Shown here: piece after piece, positions 15,001 to 25,680 of the stretch
Layout: every line of letters starts with the position of its first letter
Position numbering within the stretch: the first letter of the stretch is position 1
Source of the DNA: Hybos culiciformis
Taxonomy: Eukaryota; Arthropoda; Insecta; Diptera; Hybotidae
DNA length: 64,000 bases
Direction of reading: 5' to 3'
Assembly: GCA_964007475.1 (NCBI GenBank)
Contig: OZ023274.1
Coordinates: forward strand, 9,387,376 to 9,451,375
The notes under the pieces: generated by a model
The model's input: the letters and a program-made list of their open reading frames with translations, nothing else
Told to the model about the DNA's origin: nothing
Database searches by the model: none
Program-made: the position numbers and the translations under genes

Positions 15001-18000
15001 ATTTATAAAAAAAACCATTTTTAGGATGAATACATTTACTCAATATGCTCAAAGGTAATTTGAATAAGTTTTAAAATGTGGTGTATTTAAATTAAGCACT
15101 CGGAAAATGATAATATTTATACACATTGCTTTTCACTTTTCACATTTAAGCAACTCATTAACACAAAACTATAATTAAGTTAAACACAGTTTAAGTTGAA
15201 AAATTAGTAACATTTAACATATTCAAAATTTGTGCGACTTTTTTGTTAATTTCAACCCCCTATGTCGTTTTTGGCAGAAAATTTTAACTAAAAATTCATT
15301 AAATTCATTAGAAGAAATCACTGTTTTAAATTTTTAATATTAAAAAAAAATGTACCTAAAAAAATCAAGTAATAAAATAAGGCTTCATCGCGCCCTGAAA
15401 ATAATTTTCATATTTAACGAATAAAAATCTGAACTTATTGTAAAATGTTATTGTTTTTTTTTTAATAACAGAAGAATATAAGTTCAAAATGAGAATCAAG
15501 CAAAATTGAATATAAATATTCTGATTTATCGATTTTCATGTGAAAAAAAAAATTTGATTATGCTGATAGTAAATCTTTATTGTTAGGTTTGGGTCTTTTA
15601 TTATGTAAATAATGGATTACCGAAGAAAACTTCCCTTTTTAAAATAAATTTTATATAAATGTAATACTAAAATCCACACACATGGTATTTTGGCATATTT
15701 CTGGTGGAAGTTTTTTTGTAACTTTAATTTTTCATTCCGTATCATTTTATAAACTGGAAATCAAATACAGCTCAATGGAAATTGTATTTAGTCCATATAA
15801 TAGTTTAGAAGATTATTAAAATAAAAAAGTTGACAGAGCATTATAATATAGAGTTTTTGTTAGAAATGTGTTACTGTAATGTTTTTTATTAACATCATAA
15901 TATTATCAAACCTTCAAATTTTTTAAACTTTTTATTATTTTTTTGGTAACTTACTATTTTCACTAGTTTTAAAACTATTTTTTTTATTTATTTACTATTT
16001 ATTTGAAATATAAATTTATTTTATGCATTTCTAAAGAAATTTTCTTTTATTAATTCTTCTTATAAACCCTGAAACTCTTATTTTTTTTTTATTATTTGTA
16101 AAAATAAGTACGTTCACTCTGTAGGTGTAGATTTATAATTTTCGTTTTGTGTTTGAATGCGTCATCAAAGGATATTTTCCTATCTTATTATATGTCTTCT
16201 TTGAATTTTTTAGAATTATTTTTTTGTTTTGAGATTTTATAGTTTTTTTGTTATTTTTTTTGAGATTTTATTATTAGTACCATTTTTATATTATTATACT
16301 AACGTTTTTTTGCCATTGATCTCATAATCAAGCATTCATAAAAAATCTCAACTAATCAAAGATAATAATTACTGACTCTTGAATCTCTGAAATAAAACAT
16401 TAATTATTTTTTTTGTACTCATTTCGAATTACTTCACGTTTATTTCAAATTTCAAAATTTTTGTTTGTATAATTTAAAAAAATTAGGTTTAGAGTTTTTG
16501 ATTGGTAGATTTTACTTAGAATTATTCTATCTGTTCGAAAAAAAAAAAAACAAAAATATGAAAATTGTGGCTATTATTTTCATTATGTAGAATTGTAGAT
16601 AATATTTTTATTGAAACCTTTTCACCCAATACATTTGGTTTATTAAGCTTGAATGGGTTAACTACATAAATTTCATTAATGTTTATATTTTTGATATAAC
16701 TCAATTTAATATTGCATGATTAAAATATACTTTTCTTATTTTTGTTTTATATTTTTGTTGTTGTTTATGATCAAAGACCTTTAGCATGTACTTTATTAGT
16801 GGAACACTAAAATCTACCCAACACTCTGTAAGAAAATAAAATTTAAATAAAAAATTTGAAGAAAAATGAGAAAAAATTATTTTATTTTTAAGATTACTAA
16901 AAAAGTGTTCTAAAATAATATTGCCTTTATCAATTAACGATTGAAGCTTTAAAAATTCAAAAAGGATAAGGTGCAGAAGAACTTTTTAAAACGATGTATA
17001 AAAGAATACCTATTTATTCGATTTTTCTTCAAATAAATTATGCATGCGATATTTTATTTTTAGACTCCCAATACAAGATTTATTAAGCCTACAATTCCTA
17101 AACATATTAACTAACTAAGAAATTACTTTAATACAGGTCATATTCAGTCAATCATCAGATTTAATGGAGAGGCAATCTTCAGCAGCTTCAAGTACCGAAG
17201 AAACTTCTGGACCACAAGGAGACCTTAGTGGGGGCTCAAGGCGAGAGGATGGACAACCAGATTTTGGTGTATTCAAAGATTTCGATTTCTTGGAATATGA
17301 AAGCGAAAGTATTGAGGGTGAATCTACAGATAATTTCAATTGGGGCGTTCGTCGCCGTCCACTTTCTGAAGGGGGAGACAGCGAACCACTTACAGGTTCT
17401 AAAGGAGGACATTCTTCGGCCTTAGAGGAGAGTCTAAGCGAGAAAACACCAATTTTAAATAAACGCAAACGTCATACAGCTGATGACTCATCTGATGAAG
17501 AAGTTGAGTCTGAATCTCCAATCGATGAAGATCATCATAGAACATCGTTTTTGAAATCCCCGTTCATTGTTGGTCCTCCAACTTCATTAAGTTTGAGAGA
17601 ACGCAGACGAAGAAATTCTGTTTCTCGTAGTGATACAAGCGGCTCGAGCGCTGGTGATTTAGGTGATATTACGCCGTGTAATGAATCTCCGCATTTGCCA
17701 GGTTTAATCTCATTTCGTGCGCCGATTCGTGATGAAGGTGAAGAAAATTGGCGGAAACAATTACAGTCTTTATTGGTTAATCAACCTTCTTCACATTCAT
17801 CAGAATTATTACAACAACTTCATAAATTAGTTAAAGAGCTTACAGTTAAGTCGATTGCGATTTCAAAAGATTCTCAAAAATATTTTTCCGGCCTTGGAGC
17901 TCCTCTTGGCAATCGCATATCAATTTTGGCAGAATTATTGAATTCAAAAGCTGAACCACCACGGGTTTGGTGCAATGATTCTCATCCAACAACACCAAAA

Positions 18001-19539
18001 CTATTTGAAACATTACGCTTTAATGTCCTGGAGGTTCAAGAACATTTGGAAACATTTTTTGATCGAAAAGATCATGTTTTAGAGGTGAATATTTATTGTC
18101 TCGTTTTTTTCGTAATTAAGTTCAGTATTAAAATTACATTATGTAGGTACCTACTTACTAATTTTTTTTTTTTCATATTTTTGTAAATTTAAAATAGTGT
18201 CTGGACTCTGTTAAAACATCATGTAAATTGTCATTATTTAGTGATGTTGATTCTAGTGGAGTTGCTGATGGAACCTCATCGAATGTTGGTTTTATAACAT
18301 TTGATCCGGCTACTTCTGAAATATTGTTAGACTTAGGTCGATCATTGTACAAACTTATGTTCCAGCTATTATTATTGATTGAATCCAATCACAAAATTAG
18401 TTTAAGTATCATCAATAATTTACGATGTGATGAGAAGGTAAGAATTTGATGTGATTTCTTGTGATAATTTAAAAATCATATTATTTTTAATTTTCTGTAG
18501 CTAGAAATACTTAGCTATACCGGATGTTTTAAAATAAATAAAAATGATTCTAATTGCTTCTAGAAATATTTTAAAAAGAGTTTCAAATAACTATTTTAGT
18601 ATAATAAAAAGCAAATATTTTTTAGCATCCTGTGTAATATTAAAATAACTAAATATGTATACACTTGAGCTTGAAAAAATTTTTTTTTCTTTTATTAAAA
18701 AAAAATTCAGATAAAAGATTTATCTGAATATTATATGCTTGTACGAGGCGCATTATTGCGTTGCATCGATGATGCTGAATTGGATTCACTTGATACATCA
18801 ACATCAACTGATGGTGATCATACACCTACACCTTCACCAGGTCTACCAATGACCAATACGGAATTTGAAAATTCCTTGAATGAATTAATCGATGAACAAA
18901 AATGGTCAGCTTCTATACAACACGTTAGACAATTTAAACGTATGTCACAACTAACGGCATCAAATTCAATTGTTAATACAGTATTAAGTGCTGGGAATTT
19001 TGATAACCGAGTTGCTGATGAGTTAGCAATTATTTTAAATATTTATTCAATGAAATTAATTAAAGATAAGAACGGTGAGTACTTGGTTTAATTAAAACAA
19101 AACGAAAATATATAAAAGGTTTTTAAAAGATGTTGACTTCACTGTATAATTTTTGGGTGGACACAAAATTATGACGTTATTTTAATTTTTGTTACAGCTA
19201 GGGCTGGAATATAATTGCTATCTAAGTCAACATTTTAATATATAATGGAGATTGATACGCTGAATTTTAAAATAATTGAAATATATTTTACAGTTTTTTA
19301 TTGAAATTATAAACCTTAATCTCTCCTCAACTTAATTCAAAGAAAATATTTTTTTTTATATTCTTCCAGATGTTTTTATATTTTCAAAGACTGAATCTGA
19401 ATTGCTAGAGGTTTATTCAATTTTATCTGAAAATTTATGTCATGTTTCAGGCGCTCTACAATCAATGGAAATTAATATGAAAAGTTACTCAGGGTTATCA
19501 TCGACATCCAACAAAGATGATACAATTACAAATTTATAA
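1..19539 (+). CDS. fry: furry (fry), 3' part of gene, 24 exons, C-terminal 1,926 residues
   Basis: Furry is a very large HEAT/armadillo-like scaffold that binds and activates NDR-family kinases (Tricornered, Warts) and shapes dendrites, wing hairs and the mitotic spindle; this is family knowledge. Exons: 1-82, 264-374, 496-650, 3583-3743, 4558-4680, 4857-4990, 5546-5644, 5828-5962, 6594-6762, 6877-6979, 7158-7293, 7660-7802, 8164-8329, 9551-9674, 9918-10241, 10341-10880, 11129-11250, 11402-11617, 11736-12242, 13341-13850, 17137-18084, 18198-18437, 18711-19074, 19370-19539. All introns are GT-AG, all junction phases agree, and the joined length is divisible by three. Recognisable family landmarks include [49 protein letters not shown] and [13 protein letters not shown]. 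The gene enters from the left edge with its N-terminal part missing. Insect furry proteins are about 3,500 residues, so slightly over half is here. No frameshift or internal stop is seen. Confidence 0.95.
264..374 (+). CDS. fry: fry exon 2 of window
   Basis: 37 codons starting [17 protein letters not shown], a conserved furry segment. Acceptor TTTCAG and donor GTAAGT, phase 0 at both ends. Confidence 0.92.
496..650 (+). CDS. fry: fry exon 3 of window
   Basis: Encodes [20 protein letters not shown] and a segment ending AIFSA. Starts in phase 0 and ends two bases into an Arg codon (AG|GTAAAA), completed 2.9 kb downstream. Confidence 0.93.
651..3582 (+). other. fry intron, 2.9 kb, carrying a palindromic repeat
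   Basis: AT-rich intron with no conserved coding block on either strand. It contains repeat copy 1 (2047-2566) and a short duplicated ~14-nt motif ATATTCGTAAAAT near 1916-1934. Small open frames here have no recognisable domain. Confidence 0.8.
2047..2566. repeat. Composite palindromic repeat, copy 1 (uninterrupted)
   Basis: A long hairpin (arms about 2059-2148 and 2152-2240, centre GACC-GAA-GGTC at 2145-2155) is followed by a segment bounded by inverted TTTTAATGCGTTG (2246-2258) and CAACGCATTAAAA (2544-2556). That segment includes a roughly 33-bp direct duplication ending in GATGCATCTAAA (about 2403-2467). Homologous to 25681-26305. It behaves like a non-autonomous foldback/MITE element; no transposase is present. 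Confidence 0.8.
3583..3743 (+). CDS. fry: fry exon 4 of window
   Basis: Encodes [20 protein letters not shown], then a Leu-rich helix pair ending at NDNDK. Acceptor TTTTTTTCAG follows the 2.9-kb intron; donor GTAAGT in phase 1. Confidence 0.93.
4377..4424 (+). repeat. Short direct repeat in fry intron
   Basis: The motif AAAAACAAAAGGTATATA occurs twice about 31 bp apart, with a third partial AAAAGGTATATA between them. Simple intronic repeat. Confidence 0.6.
4558..4680 (+). CDS. fry: fry exon 5 of window
   Basis: Encodes [20 protein letters not shown], then [20 protein letters not shown]. Phase 1 on both sides; donor GTAAAT. Confidence 0.93.
4857..4990 (+). CDS. fry: fry exon 6 of window
   Basis: Encodes [20 protein letters not shown] and [17 protein letters not shown], ending LSYIM. 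The LPWLENMEL block is strongly conserved in furry. Ends in phase 0. Confidence 0.94.
5546..5644 (+). CDS. fry: fry exon 7 of window
   Basis: 33 codons ending [13 protein letters not shown]. Two AGs are possible at the start; the upstream one (CATTCAG|TATTTTCC) keeps the frame and yields YFPDSG. The segment up to the EATEM block is divergent between species. Confidence 0.9.
5828..5962 (+). CDS. fry: fry exon 8 of window
   Basis: 45 codons, [20 protein letters not shown] to [12 protein letters not shown], a hallmark furry block. Phase 0 at both ends, donor GTAAGT. Confidence 0.95.
6594..6762 (+). CDS. fry: fry exon 9 of window
   Basis: Encodes [20 protein letters not shown], then [20 protein letters not shown], ending in a Ser-rich linker. 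Phase 1 donor GTAAGT. Confidence 0.95.
6877..6979 (+). CDS. fry: fry exon 10 of window
   Basis: Encodes a hydrophilic linker, [20 protein letters not shown] to GEDPIKT. The acceptor AAACAAG is weak but gives consistent phase (1 in, 2 out). Confidence 0.85.
7158..7293 (+). CDS. fry: fry exon 11 of window
   Basis: Arg/Ser-rich linker containing [20 protein letters not shown] and ending ILINDPE. Phase 2 in, phase 0 out, donor GTGAGT. Confidence 0.9.
7660..7802 (+). CDS. fry: fry exon 12 of window
   Basis: Encodes a Pro-rich stretch then [20 protein letters not shown], leading into the next helical domain. Ends in phase 2 within an Arg codon. Confidence 0.93.
8164..8329 (+). CDS. fry: fry exon 13 of window
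   Basis: Encodes [20 protein letters not shown], then [20 protein letters not shown] and the helix ending CVNLL. Phase 2 in, phase 0 out. Confidence 0.94.
8330..9550 (+). other. fry intron, 1.2 kb
   Basis: No gene or mobile element recognised. Contains a degenerate series of TTCTTCGTAAAACATTT-like units between about 9037 and 9125. Confidence 0.7.
9551..9674 (+). CDS. fry: fry exon 14 of window
   Basis: Encodes [20 protein letters not shown], then a linker to DNTFT. Phase 1 donor GTATTT. Confidence 0.9.
9918..10241 (+). CDS. fry: fry exon 15 of window
   Basis: Starts [12 protein letters not shown], runs through an Asn/Thr-rich species-variable linker and ends in the conserved [20 protein letters not shown] block. 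The upstream reading frame is open to 9866, but AAATTAG|AGCC restores the phase from the previous exon. The following 99-nt intron is also open in frame. Confidence 0.88.
10242..10340 (+). other. 99-nt fry intron, open in frame
   Basis: GT-AG intron (G|GTACTA ... TTTTTTTACAG|TC) whose length is a multiple of three and which has no in-frame stop. Retention would add 33 residues, rich in Phe and Asn, before [10 protein letters not shown]. The conserved furry sequence joins cleanly when it is removed. Confidence 0.85.
10341..10880 (+). CDS. fry: fry exon 16 of window
   Basis: 180 residues: [20 protein letters not shown], then a helical domain with [20 protein letters not shown] and [20 protein letters not shown], and a Ser/Pro-rich tail. 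Phase 1 in and out (donor GTTAGT). Confidence 0.94.
11129..11250 (+). CDS. fry: fry exon 17 of window
   Basis: Encodes [20 protein letters not shown], then [20 protein letters not shown] and Q, a basic, Ser-rich stretch with potential RxxS phosphosites. Ends in phase 0. Confidence 0.92.
11402..11617 (+). CDS. fry: fry exon 18 of window
   Basis: 72 codons: [20 protein letters not shown], then helices ending [13 protein letters not shown]. Phase 0 at both ends. Confidence 0.95.
11736..12242 (+). CDS. fry: fry exon 19 of window
   Basis: 169 codons: [20 protein letters not shown], several HEAT-like helices ([40 protein letters not shown]) and the conserved end [14 protein letters not shown]. 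Confidence 0.95.
12243..13340 (+). other. fry intron, 1.1 kb
   Basis: No coding signal. Contains a small GC-rich patch at 12354-12393 (CCCCGGTCTGGGG can fold back on itself) and a 12-bp minisatellite at 12921-12962. Confidence 0.7.
12921..12962 (+). repeat. 12-bp minisatellite
   Basis: Unit AATTGCTCTTCA repeated about 3.5 times without interruption inside a fry intron. Confidence 0.9.
13341..13850 (+). CDS. fry: fry exon 20 of window
   Basis: 170 codons: [20 protein letters not shown], conserved segment [20 protein letters not shown], an Asn/Ser-rich linker, then [20 protein letters not shown] and GLPKSPS. The donor GTAAGT in phase 0 joins directly to [10 protein letters not shown] 3.3 kb downstream. 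Confidence 0.94.
13851..17136 (+). other. fry intron, 3.3 kb
   Basis: Homopolymer-rich AT sequence. I saw no exon-like block with usable splice sites, no RNA gene and no clear mobile element. Scattered open frames of 60 codons or fewer are AT-rich noise. Confidence 0.7.
17137..18084 (+). CDS. fry: fry exon 21 of window (largest)
   Basis: 316 codons starting [20 protein letters not shown]. Contains an acidic, Ser-rich disordered stretch ([39 protein letters not shown]), a basic [12 protein letters not shown] patch, then the conserved [11 protein letters not shown] and FDRKDHVLE segments. Reads on the opposite strand and other frames here are shadows. Confidence 0.96.
18198..18437 (+). CDS. 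fry: fry exon 22 of window
   Basis: 80 codons: [20 protein letters not shown] to an amphipathic helix [20 protein letters not shown] and NNLRCDEK. Phase 0 at both ends. Confidence 0.93.
18711..19074 (+). CDS. fry: fry exon 23 of window
   Basis: Encodes [20 protein letters not shown], a Thr/Ser/Pro linker, then [20 protein letters not shown] and a helical segment ending KLIKDKN. Donor G|GTGAGT, phase 1. Confidence 0.94.
19370..19539 (+). CDS. fry: fry terminal coding exon with stop
   Basis: Starts [20 protein letters not shown], carries a helical C-terminal segment, and ends [10 protein letters not shown] with TAA at 19537-19539. Acceptor TTCTTCCAG. Confidence 0.93.
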
Positions 19540-22500
19540 ATAATTTTTTTTTATAGTAAAGATAGAAAATAGATCATTAAATTTTTGTTGAATGTAGACT
19601 CTTTTTTTTTTTTTTTTGATTATAGAGAAACGTTACCCTTGAAGTAACGTTAAAATCTAATATTACTTACTCATAGTTCAATTTTTTGCCTTACTGATTT
19701 TAATCAATTTCATTTATTTTTTAAAGATAAAAAGTAAATTAATCAGACATTAGCTAATGTTAAATATTTCTTTAGGGCTTAGTTTAATTAAGATTTTAGA
19801 AAAATTAAAGATTTTTTTTTAAACTTCCAACATAAGAATTTACTCTGAATCTCTAATGTATTATGTTTCATTAAAAAAAACTTTAAGGATACATATAATG
19901 TACATGTATAACATTCAATTTGATAGCCATCGATATAGATTTTACAACAGTAGGTACTGGAAGTTATAATGTGTCGAAAAAAAATCTCGAAAACCTATCA
20001 AAAATGTAAATAAATCTCAAATACTTACTTAATTTGTGTACATTTAATTATTTGATTTTCTCAATAAGGATTTTATATTAAATTTGTTTTTTCATTTACT
20101 TTCTGTAATATTCTATTATACATGCTCGTTTAAAGCTTTTGTCAAGAAAATGTTTGAAAATACAAAGGAAACGTCAATTACAAAAATAATTCCCACTCTT
20201 AGTGCACATTTCTTCAAAATTCTTTAGTTAATGTATATCTTGTCAACACATAACTTTCAAATATAGTGTTATTCATTAATGTAGTCTTCAATTTTATATA
20301 ATTTTCTATATAATTTGTTCTTCAATAGCAAGAAAATAAATAATCACATTAATAAATTCCTTCATTACAGAAAATTTTATAATCTGAAAATATGGTCGGT
20401 AAAACAATTTTTAAAAATTTGTTTTTTAACATATTCATGCACAATTTAATGCTTACTCATTATCATGATTGAAAAAAAAAAATTTTCAGGGTATATACAA
20501 TTAAATTATAATATATAAATATTGAAAATATTATTGTAGGAAATTATATTATAAAAATTATTCTTAGCAAAACTTTTAATAAAAATAATAAATGTATACA
20601 TAAATAACATACCTACATAATTCGTTTTTATTTGTTTATTACGATGACAACTTCATCAATAATCGCTAACAATTATATTATAAAAGGTTTTTATTATTAA
20701 ATTGTACAATGTACATCCTTGTCAGTAGGTGTATTGTTTGAGCCGAAGTAATATAGAAGTAATATAGTTCTTCTATCACAAAGCGAGCCAGGCCACAATA
20801 AAGCACAATTCTGCAAACTGCACGAAATATTATGGTCGTAATATCTTCCATTGGTAAGTAGGTACAAATTTATTGAAATAATTTAAAAATCATGGGAAAT
20901 ATAATGGTATTATTCTTTCTACAAATTGCCATTAGTTTCATAATTTACTTTCTACACAATATTATCTATACCGACGATCGAATTTAAAATTCACATTTTT
21001 GATCAAAATCACTAATTATTTATAATATATAAAATGAAATTAATAATACTCGAAAGGAAAATAAATATGCATGTATGTTAATGATGTTTAAAAAATAATA
21101 AGTTTAAAATATACAACCTAAAATATTATTTAATTGCTTTTAAATAAGCAAATTATGTTCAAATTAACATCAATTCATTAGAACTAGTTATGATATTATG
21201 TTTACTATTTTATAAATTATGCAATTAACCATTACAATAATTCTTAATGTTTGAAATTAGGTAACAAAATATTATTAAAATAATAATGTGTTATTATATT
21301 ACATAATGTAATAATGTGTTATCATACCACATTCACATAATGTAAATGACAGGTCCTTTTTGAAAACTTATTTTAATAAGGGTATCTAAAACAGGATTCT
21401 AATGTACATTAGTATGTGGGAAGATGAATATCGATTAAAGAACCCCCACTGTGTTTAAGGACTCGGACTGGCGGGCTGAAAATGGAAATCGGAATACGAG
21501 TTTATGTCAATTAAAGAAATATACAAAATAGTTTTTTCCCTATTATGACTAAGGATTCGACTGGAGGACTGAAAGCGTATTTCGAGGAAAGTTGATTTTA
21601 GAAAAATAAAATAAAAAATTCCGGAATTATTTTAAACCCAAATGTTGAAGTCAGCTCTATTATACTTCATTTATGAGGTACTGTTGTATATTTTTTGAAA
21701 TTTTCCGCAGAATTTTTATATTAATTAATATTTTTATGTGAATGGAATAATTCCGTAAAAAACTTTAAAGGCGTTATAATGAATTACGCGAAAATAAAAG
21801 AATTTCATCCATATTGAATTATAGAATTTTTGTTAATCCAAATGAAATTACAGAAATTTCGTAATTCTTAATAAAAATTAATTTGATTTTTTTTTTCCGG
21901 AAAATAATAAATGTTATCTAAGTATCTACATAATATTTATGTATTTCGTAATTAACATCCAGGTAGGGTTCCATTCAACTAAAATCAACAATTTAATTTA
22001 TTAAATATTTCGAATACAAAATATTATAATATTTCATTAAATGAATTTTGCTTTTCTACAACAATTATTGAAATTGTTTTTAGAGTGTTATGTATTATGT
22101 TTCTTTTTTCAAATATGTTTTCTAAGAATTTATTTGTAAACGATTTTAATTTTTATTTTTTTTTTATTTTTATCAAAACATGAACATAAATGTCTTAATT
22201 TACGGAAATATTTACAAATTGAAATTTAATTACACAAATAATGCGAACAGCTTGATCCATAAAGTACGTCCGTACATTAAATTATATTACAATTACATTG
22301 TTGACTTGATTATTTAAATCTATCGTCGAACTGCAAATCATCTAATTGAATAAGGTATTGTGTTCATCTATAAATAAGGATGTCAACTTAAATTCATTAT
22401 TTTTGATATTAGAAAATAAAATTATAGTAGAGGAATATTTCCAATAATAGATTTGTACGAAATAATAAACTTGTGGAAATGAAGAACCGCTATGAAAATC

Positions 22501-24700
22501 TTTAGGATTTTCTGTTTTTCTTTTTCAACTTATGGGTATACTGTTTCCCTTACAATATACCTTTCCCTAAAAAAAAAATTAAAAGACGAAAAAATTCCAT
22601 ACGTTTCAAATAAAACAAAAAACATAATATGAAATTAATACGAAAAAGAAAATATATAAAATAATTTATAATAATTAGACTTAACAGTGTTTTATGTGTT
22701 AAAAAAATCATTCTGACATTACAAGTTAATTCACTGCCACCATCCAACGTAAGAAATTATTTTTCGATTATCGGATTTATTACATCTAATAAAAAAAAAA
22801 ATAAAATTAAAGAAAGTAATAAATAAATAAAATACCTACGTTAAAGACAATTTGAAGAAAAACGCAAAAGAAAATGTTGCTTTTTTTCTTTTTATCTCAT
22901 TTTGACTCATTAAATTAATAAAATTAATAGTGTTTTACAAAGAAACAAAAATATTAGTACTGTCAATAATATTTGCGCGGTGTAGAACGTTTTTTCGCAA
23001 CTGCAACTAATATGTTTAGAACTTAATATAATGCACCTAATATCATCCCAATTTATCTTGAATTTACTTTTGGAAAATCCTAATTAGGTAGATAAATTTT
23101 TTCTTTTTGACCACTTTGACTTTCCTTTGAAAAATGTGTGGATTTCAAAGTACTTTTAATTTGCAATCTCCATGGAGATCCATTTATAATAATTATAATA
23201 AAATATAATTTCGAGGAAAAGCCTGAACAGTACAGAAGGTATTTTTTTTCATTTTGAGGTAATGGGGTCAAAAATTTAAGGATAATGATACATTTAAATA
23301 ACAGATTTTTATTTATTTTTTGAAGCTTTGATTTGAATAAATAAATAAAAAGCAATGAAAATAAATTAGTTAATATATTTTCCAGTTACATCATAATAAC
23401 TGATACTTTTTTGAGGGTGAAATAATTCTAAGAAAAATGTCGATAGGTGAAAATTTAAATAATTTAAAAAAAAATAATACCGAGAAAATTTATAATTAAC
23501 ATTGGTTTTCCTTTTTTCCATGGGAAAAAAAATATTTTCAATACACATAACATATTACATACATATGTATACCATATAGGTACGCGATTAATATTTATTA
23601 TAATTTGCATTTCATGATGCAGCAATGTAATTTTGTAGTTAATAAAGTATTTTCATAAATTGAGGAATAAAAGTTGCACTGCGAAATAAAATGCGTTTTG
23701 ATACAGACAGTAGAGTGGAATAGAGTCATTAATAATTGGTAATAAAATATGGTCGAAATATATAGGTACACATTTATTATACTAAAGAAGAGCCCACTTA
23801 TTTAATTCTCACTTATATTACGTCGGTTGTTTTATTAATTCTTCCCTATAAACATATATTCGTATACCTCCAAAAAAAAGTAATAAATTGCTAATAAATT
23901 GCTCAGCATCTAAAAATCATGTTTTATAAAAAAAAAAATTGTTTTTTATTATATTCATATTTATATATTCCCACAATTTATAATAATCTTATTTGAGATT
24001 GTTTTTTATGAAAATATTAACAAATTTTTGATTATTTTTCGATTATTTTATTCTCATATACTCATACCCTTATTTTTAGATTTTCCTGTTGAATTTTATG
24101 ATATAATATTCAAACAAAAATGTTGTTTTTAGGTATTTTAAAAAATGTTTGTTTATGAGAATTTATAGTATGTTTAGGCTTTAGGGAAAAAACGTGTGAT
24201 AAAATAAACAAATATATCATGGCTATATAAAATGTTCAATGGGAAAACGTAGTTTTTTAAACTTAAATAGCTTAGTTTTTATGCACTCAGGGGTAGTCGA
24301 TCTTCAGATGTTTTACGGTTGAGCACCATTTGCTGCATATGAGCAACAAGTTTGAATGTTACTCTTGATCTTCAGGGAAAACACAGAACCACTACAATCA
24401 ATCTAAACTTTGTGAAGTTACGGTTGTCAACAATAATATTAAAAAACTTTTCACATTTAGAAGTAATAATAAAAACTAAGTTTTAAAGCATTTGCTTTTT
24501 TTTGAATACATATATTTAAAAATTTGCAAAAAAAAAAAGTAATGTTAATTTCAGGTCCATTTTCCATTCCAATTTTCATTGGGCCGACCTTTATCAAGAA
24601 AAGTCTAATATATATTATAGCTTAGCAGTTATATTAAATTCCTATCAATCTTCTTTGATAATCAAACCATTATTTAATAAAATTCATGTTACACTACTAA
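19540..24700. other. fry 3' UTR and intergenic DNA
   Basis: No gene supported beyond the UTR. Contains a duplicated GAAGTAATATA motif near 20744-20766, ATAATGTGTTAT repeats near 21280-21345, and two diverged copies of an AAGGAYTCGACTGG..GGACTGAAA-like segment (about 21458 and 21551), probably relics of an old repeat. Confidence 0.6.
20009..20014 (+). terminator. Candidate fry polyadenylation signal
   Basis: First AATAAA downstream of the fry stop, 470 nt into the presumed 3' UTR. A second AATAAA lies at 20335-20340. Which is used cannot be decided from sequence. Confidence 0.4.
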
Positions 24701-24759
24701 GCCAGGATTACCTTCATTTCTTTAATTGCTATTAATTTTTATTTTCATTTATACTTCAA

Positions 24760-24841
24760 ACAGATTGTAGGTTAGCTTTAGGAACCACAGTTACGAACAA
24801 TTTTTTTTCTATAAATTCATGGTTGCTAACCTACAGTCTGT
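24760..24841. repeat. Small foldback/MITE relic
   Basis: Inverted arms ACAGATTGTAGGTTAGC (24760-24776) and GCTAACCTACAGTCTGT (24825-24841) differ at one position. The stretch AAATTCATGGTTGCTAACCT next to the right arm also occurs at the right end of the MITE at 57216-57768, so the two are probably related, this one being internally deleted. Confidence 0.65.
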
Positions 24842-25680
24842 CTTAAAGATGTTAATCTTAATTGACGATTTATTACAAGAAAAATGTTTTGTGCATAAAT
24901 TGTATGATATTTCTCATAATTTTCATTAAAAAATAATCGAATTTCAATAGGGATTATATTTCCATTTCTATAATTTCAATAGAGAAAATCTGTTTTTATT
25001 TTTCACTACTACGATAATTTTTTTGTTATCTGTATAATCAAAAATCTCACCATAACTAGAGTATCACTGTTTTTCTGTGCTTTGAACTCTATTGATAATG
25101 TTACCATTGATGATGTTACTAATAATAAAGATAGTAAATTGAATTGAATTTTGTGATTTATAATTGAAATAAATGATGAAGAACTATACAGCTTCCTATC
25201 CAGTTGACATGCAATTAATATTTGATCTAATGAATTTCAATTAAATTTGTTACCAAAAATTAACAATATAATTTTTTCTGTGAAATAATTTCCCATATAA
25301 CACGTTTTTATGCTGCTATGTGTGTTACATTACGTTATAGTATTATAATGAACTTGTTTAAGAAAGATATACAAACAATTTTGTAATTAAAAGAAGCTTT
25401 TTATGAAGCGAAGTTTTAATTAAAAATAATAAATTTTATATTTTAAATTTTAAATAGAATATTTTTCACGCATACCTACATATGTTAATTAATATTGTTT
25501 TTGCCATATTATAATAAGAAAAAATATCAAACAAGAGCAATAACAAAAACATTTTTCCTAGAATTCCCATGAATTATTAAGAGCAAATAAATTGCATTTA
25601 TAAAAAAAAATAAAAAAAATTCGTTTAAGTGACGATATTAATTGCCAAAAGATTCTCCGACACCAAATTATCTTTTGCTC

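Noticed and set aside
17148..17468. 106-codon open frame opposite fry exon 21
   Set aside because: Shadow of a Ser/acidic-rich real exon on the other strand.
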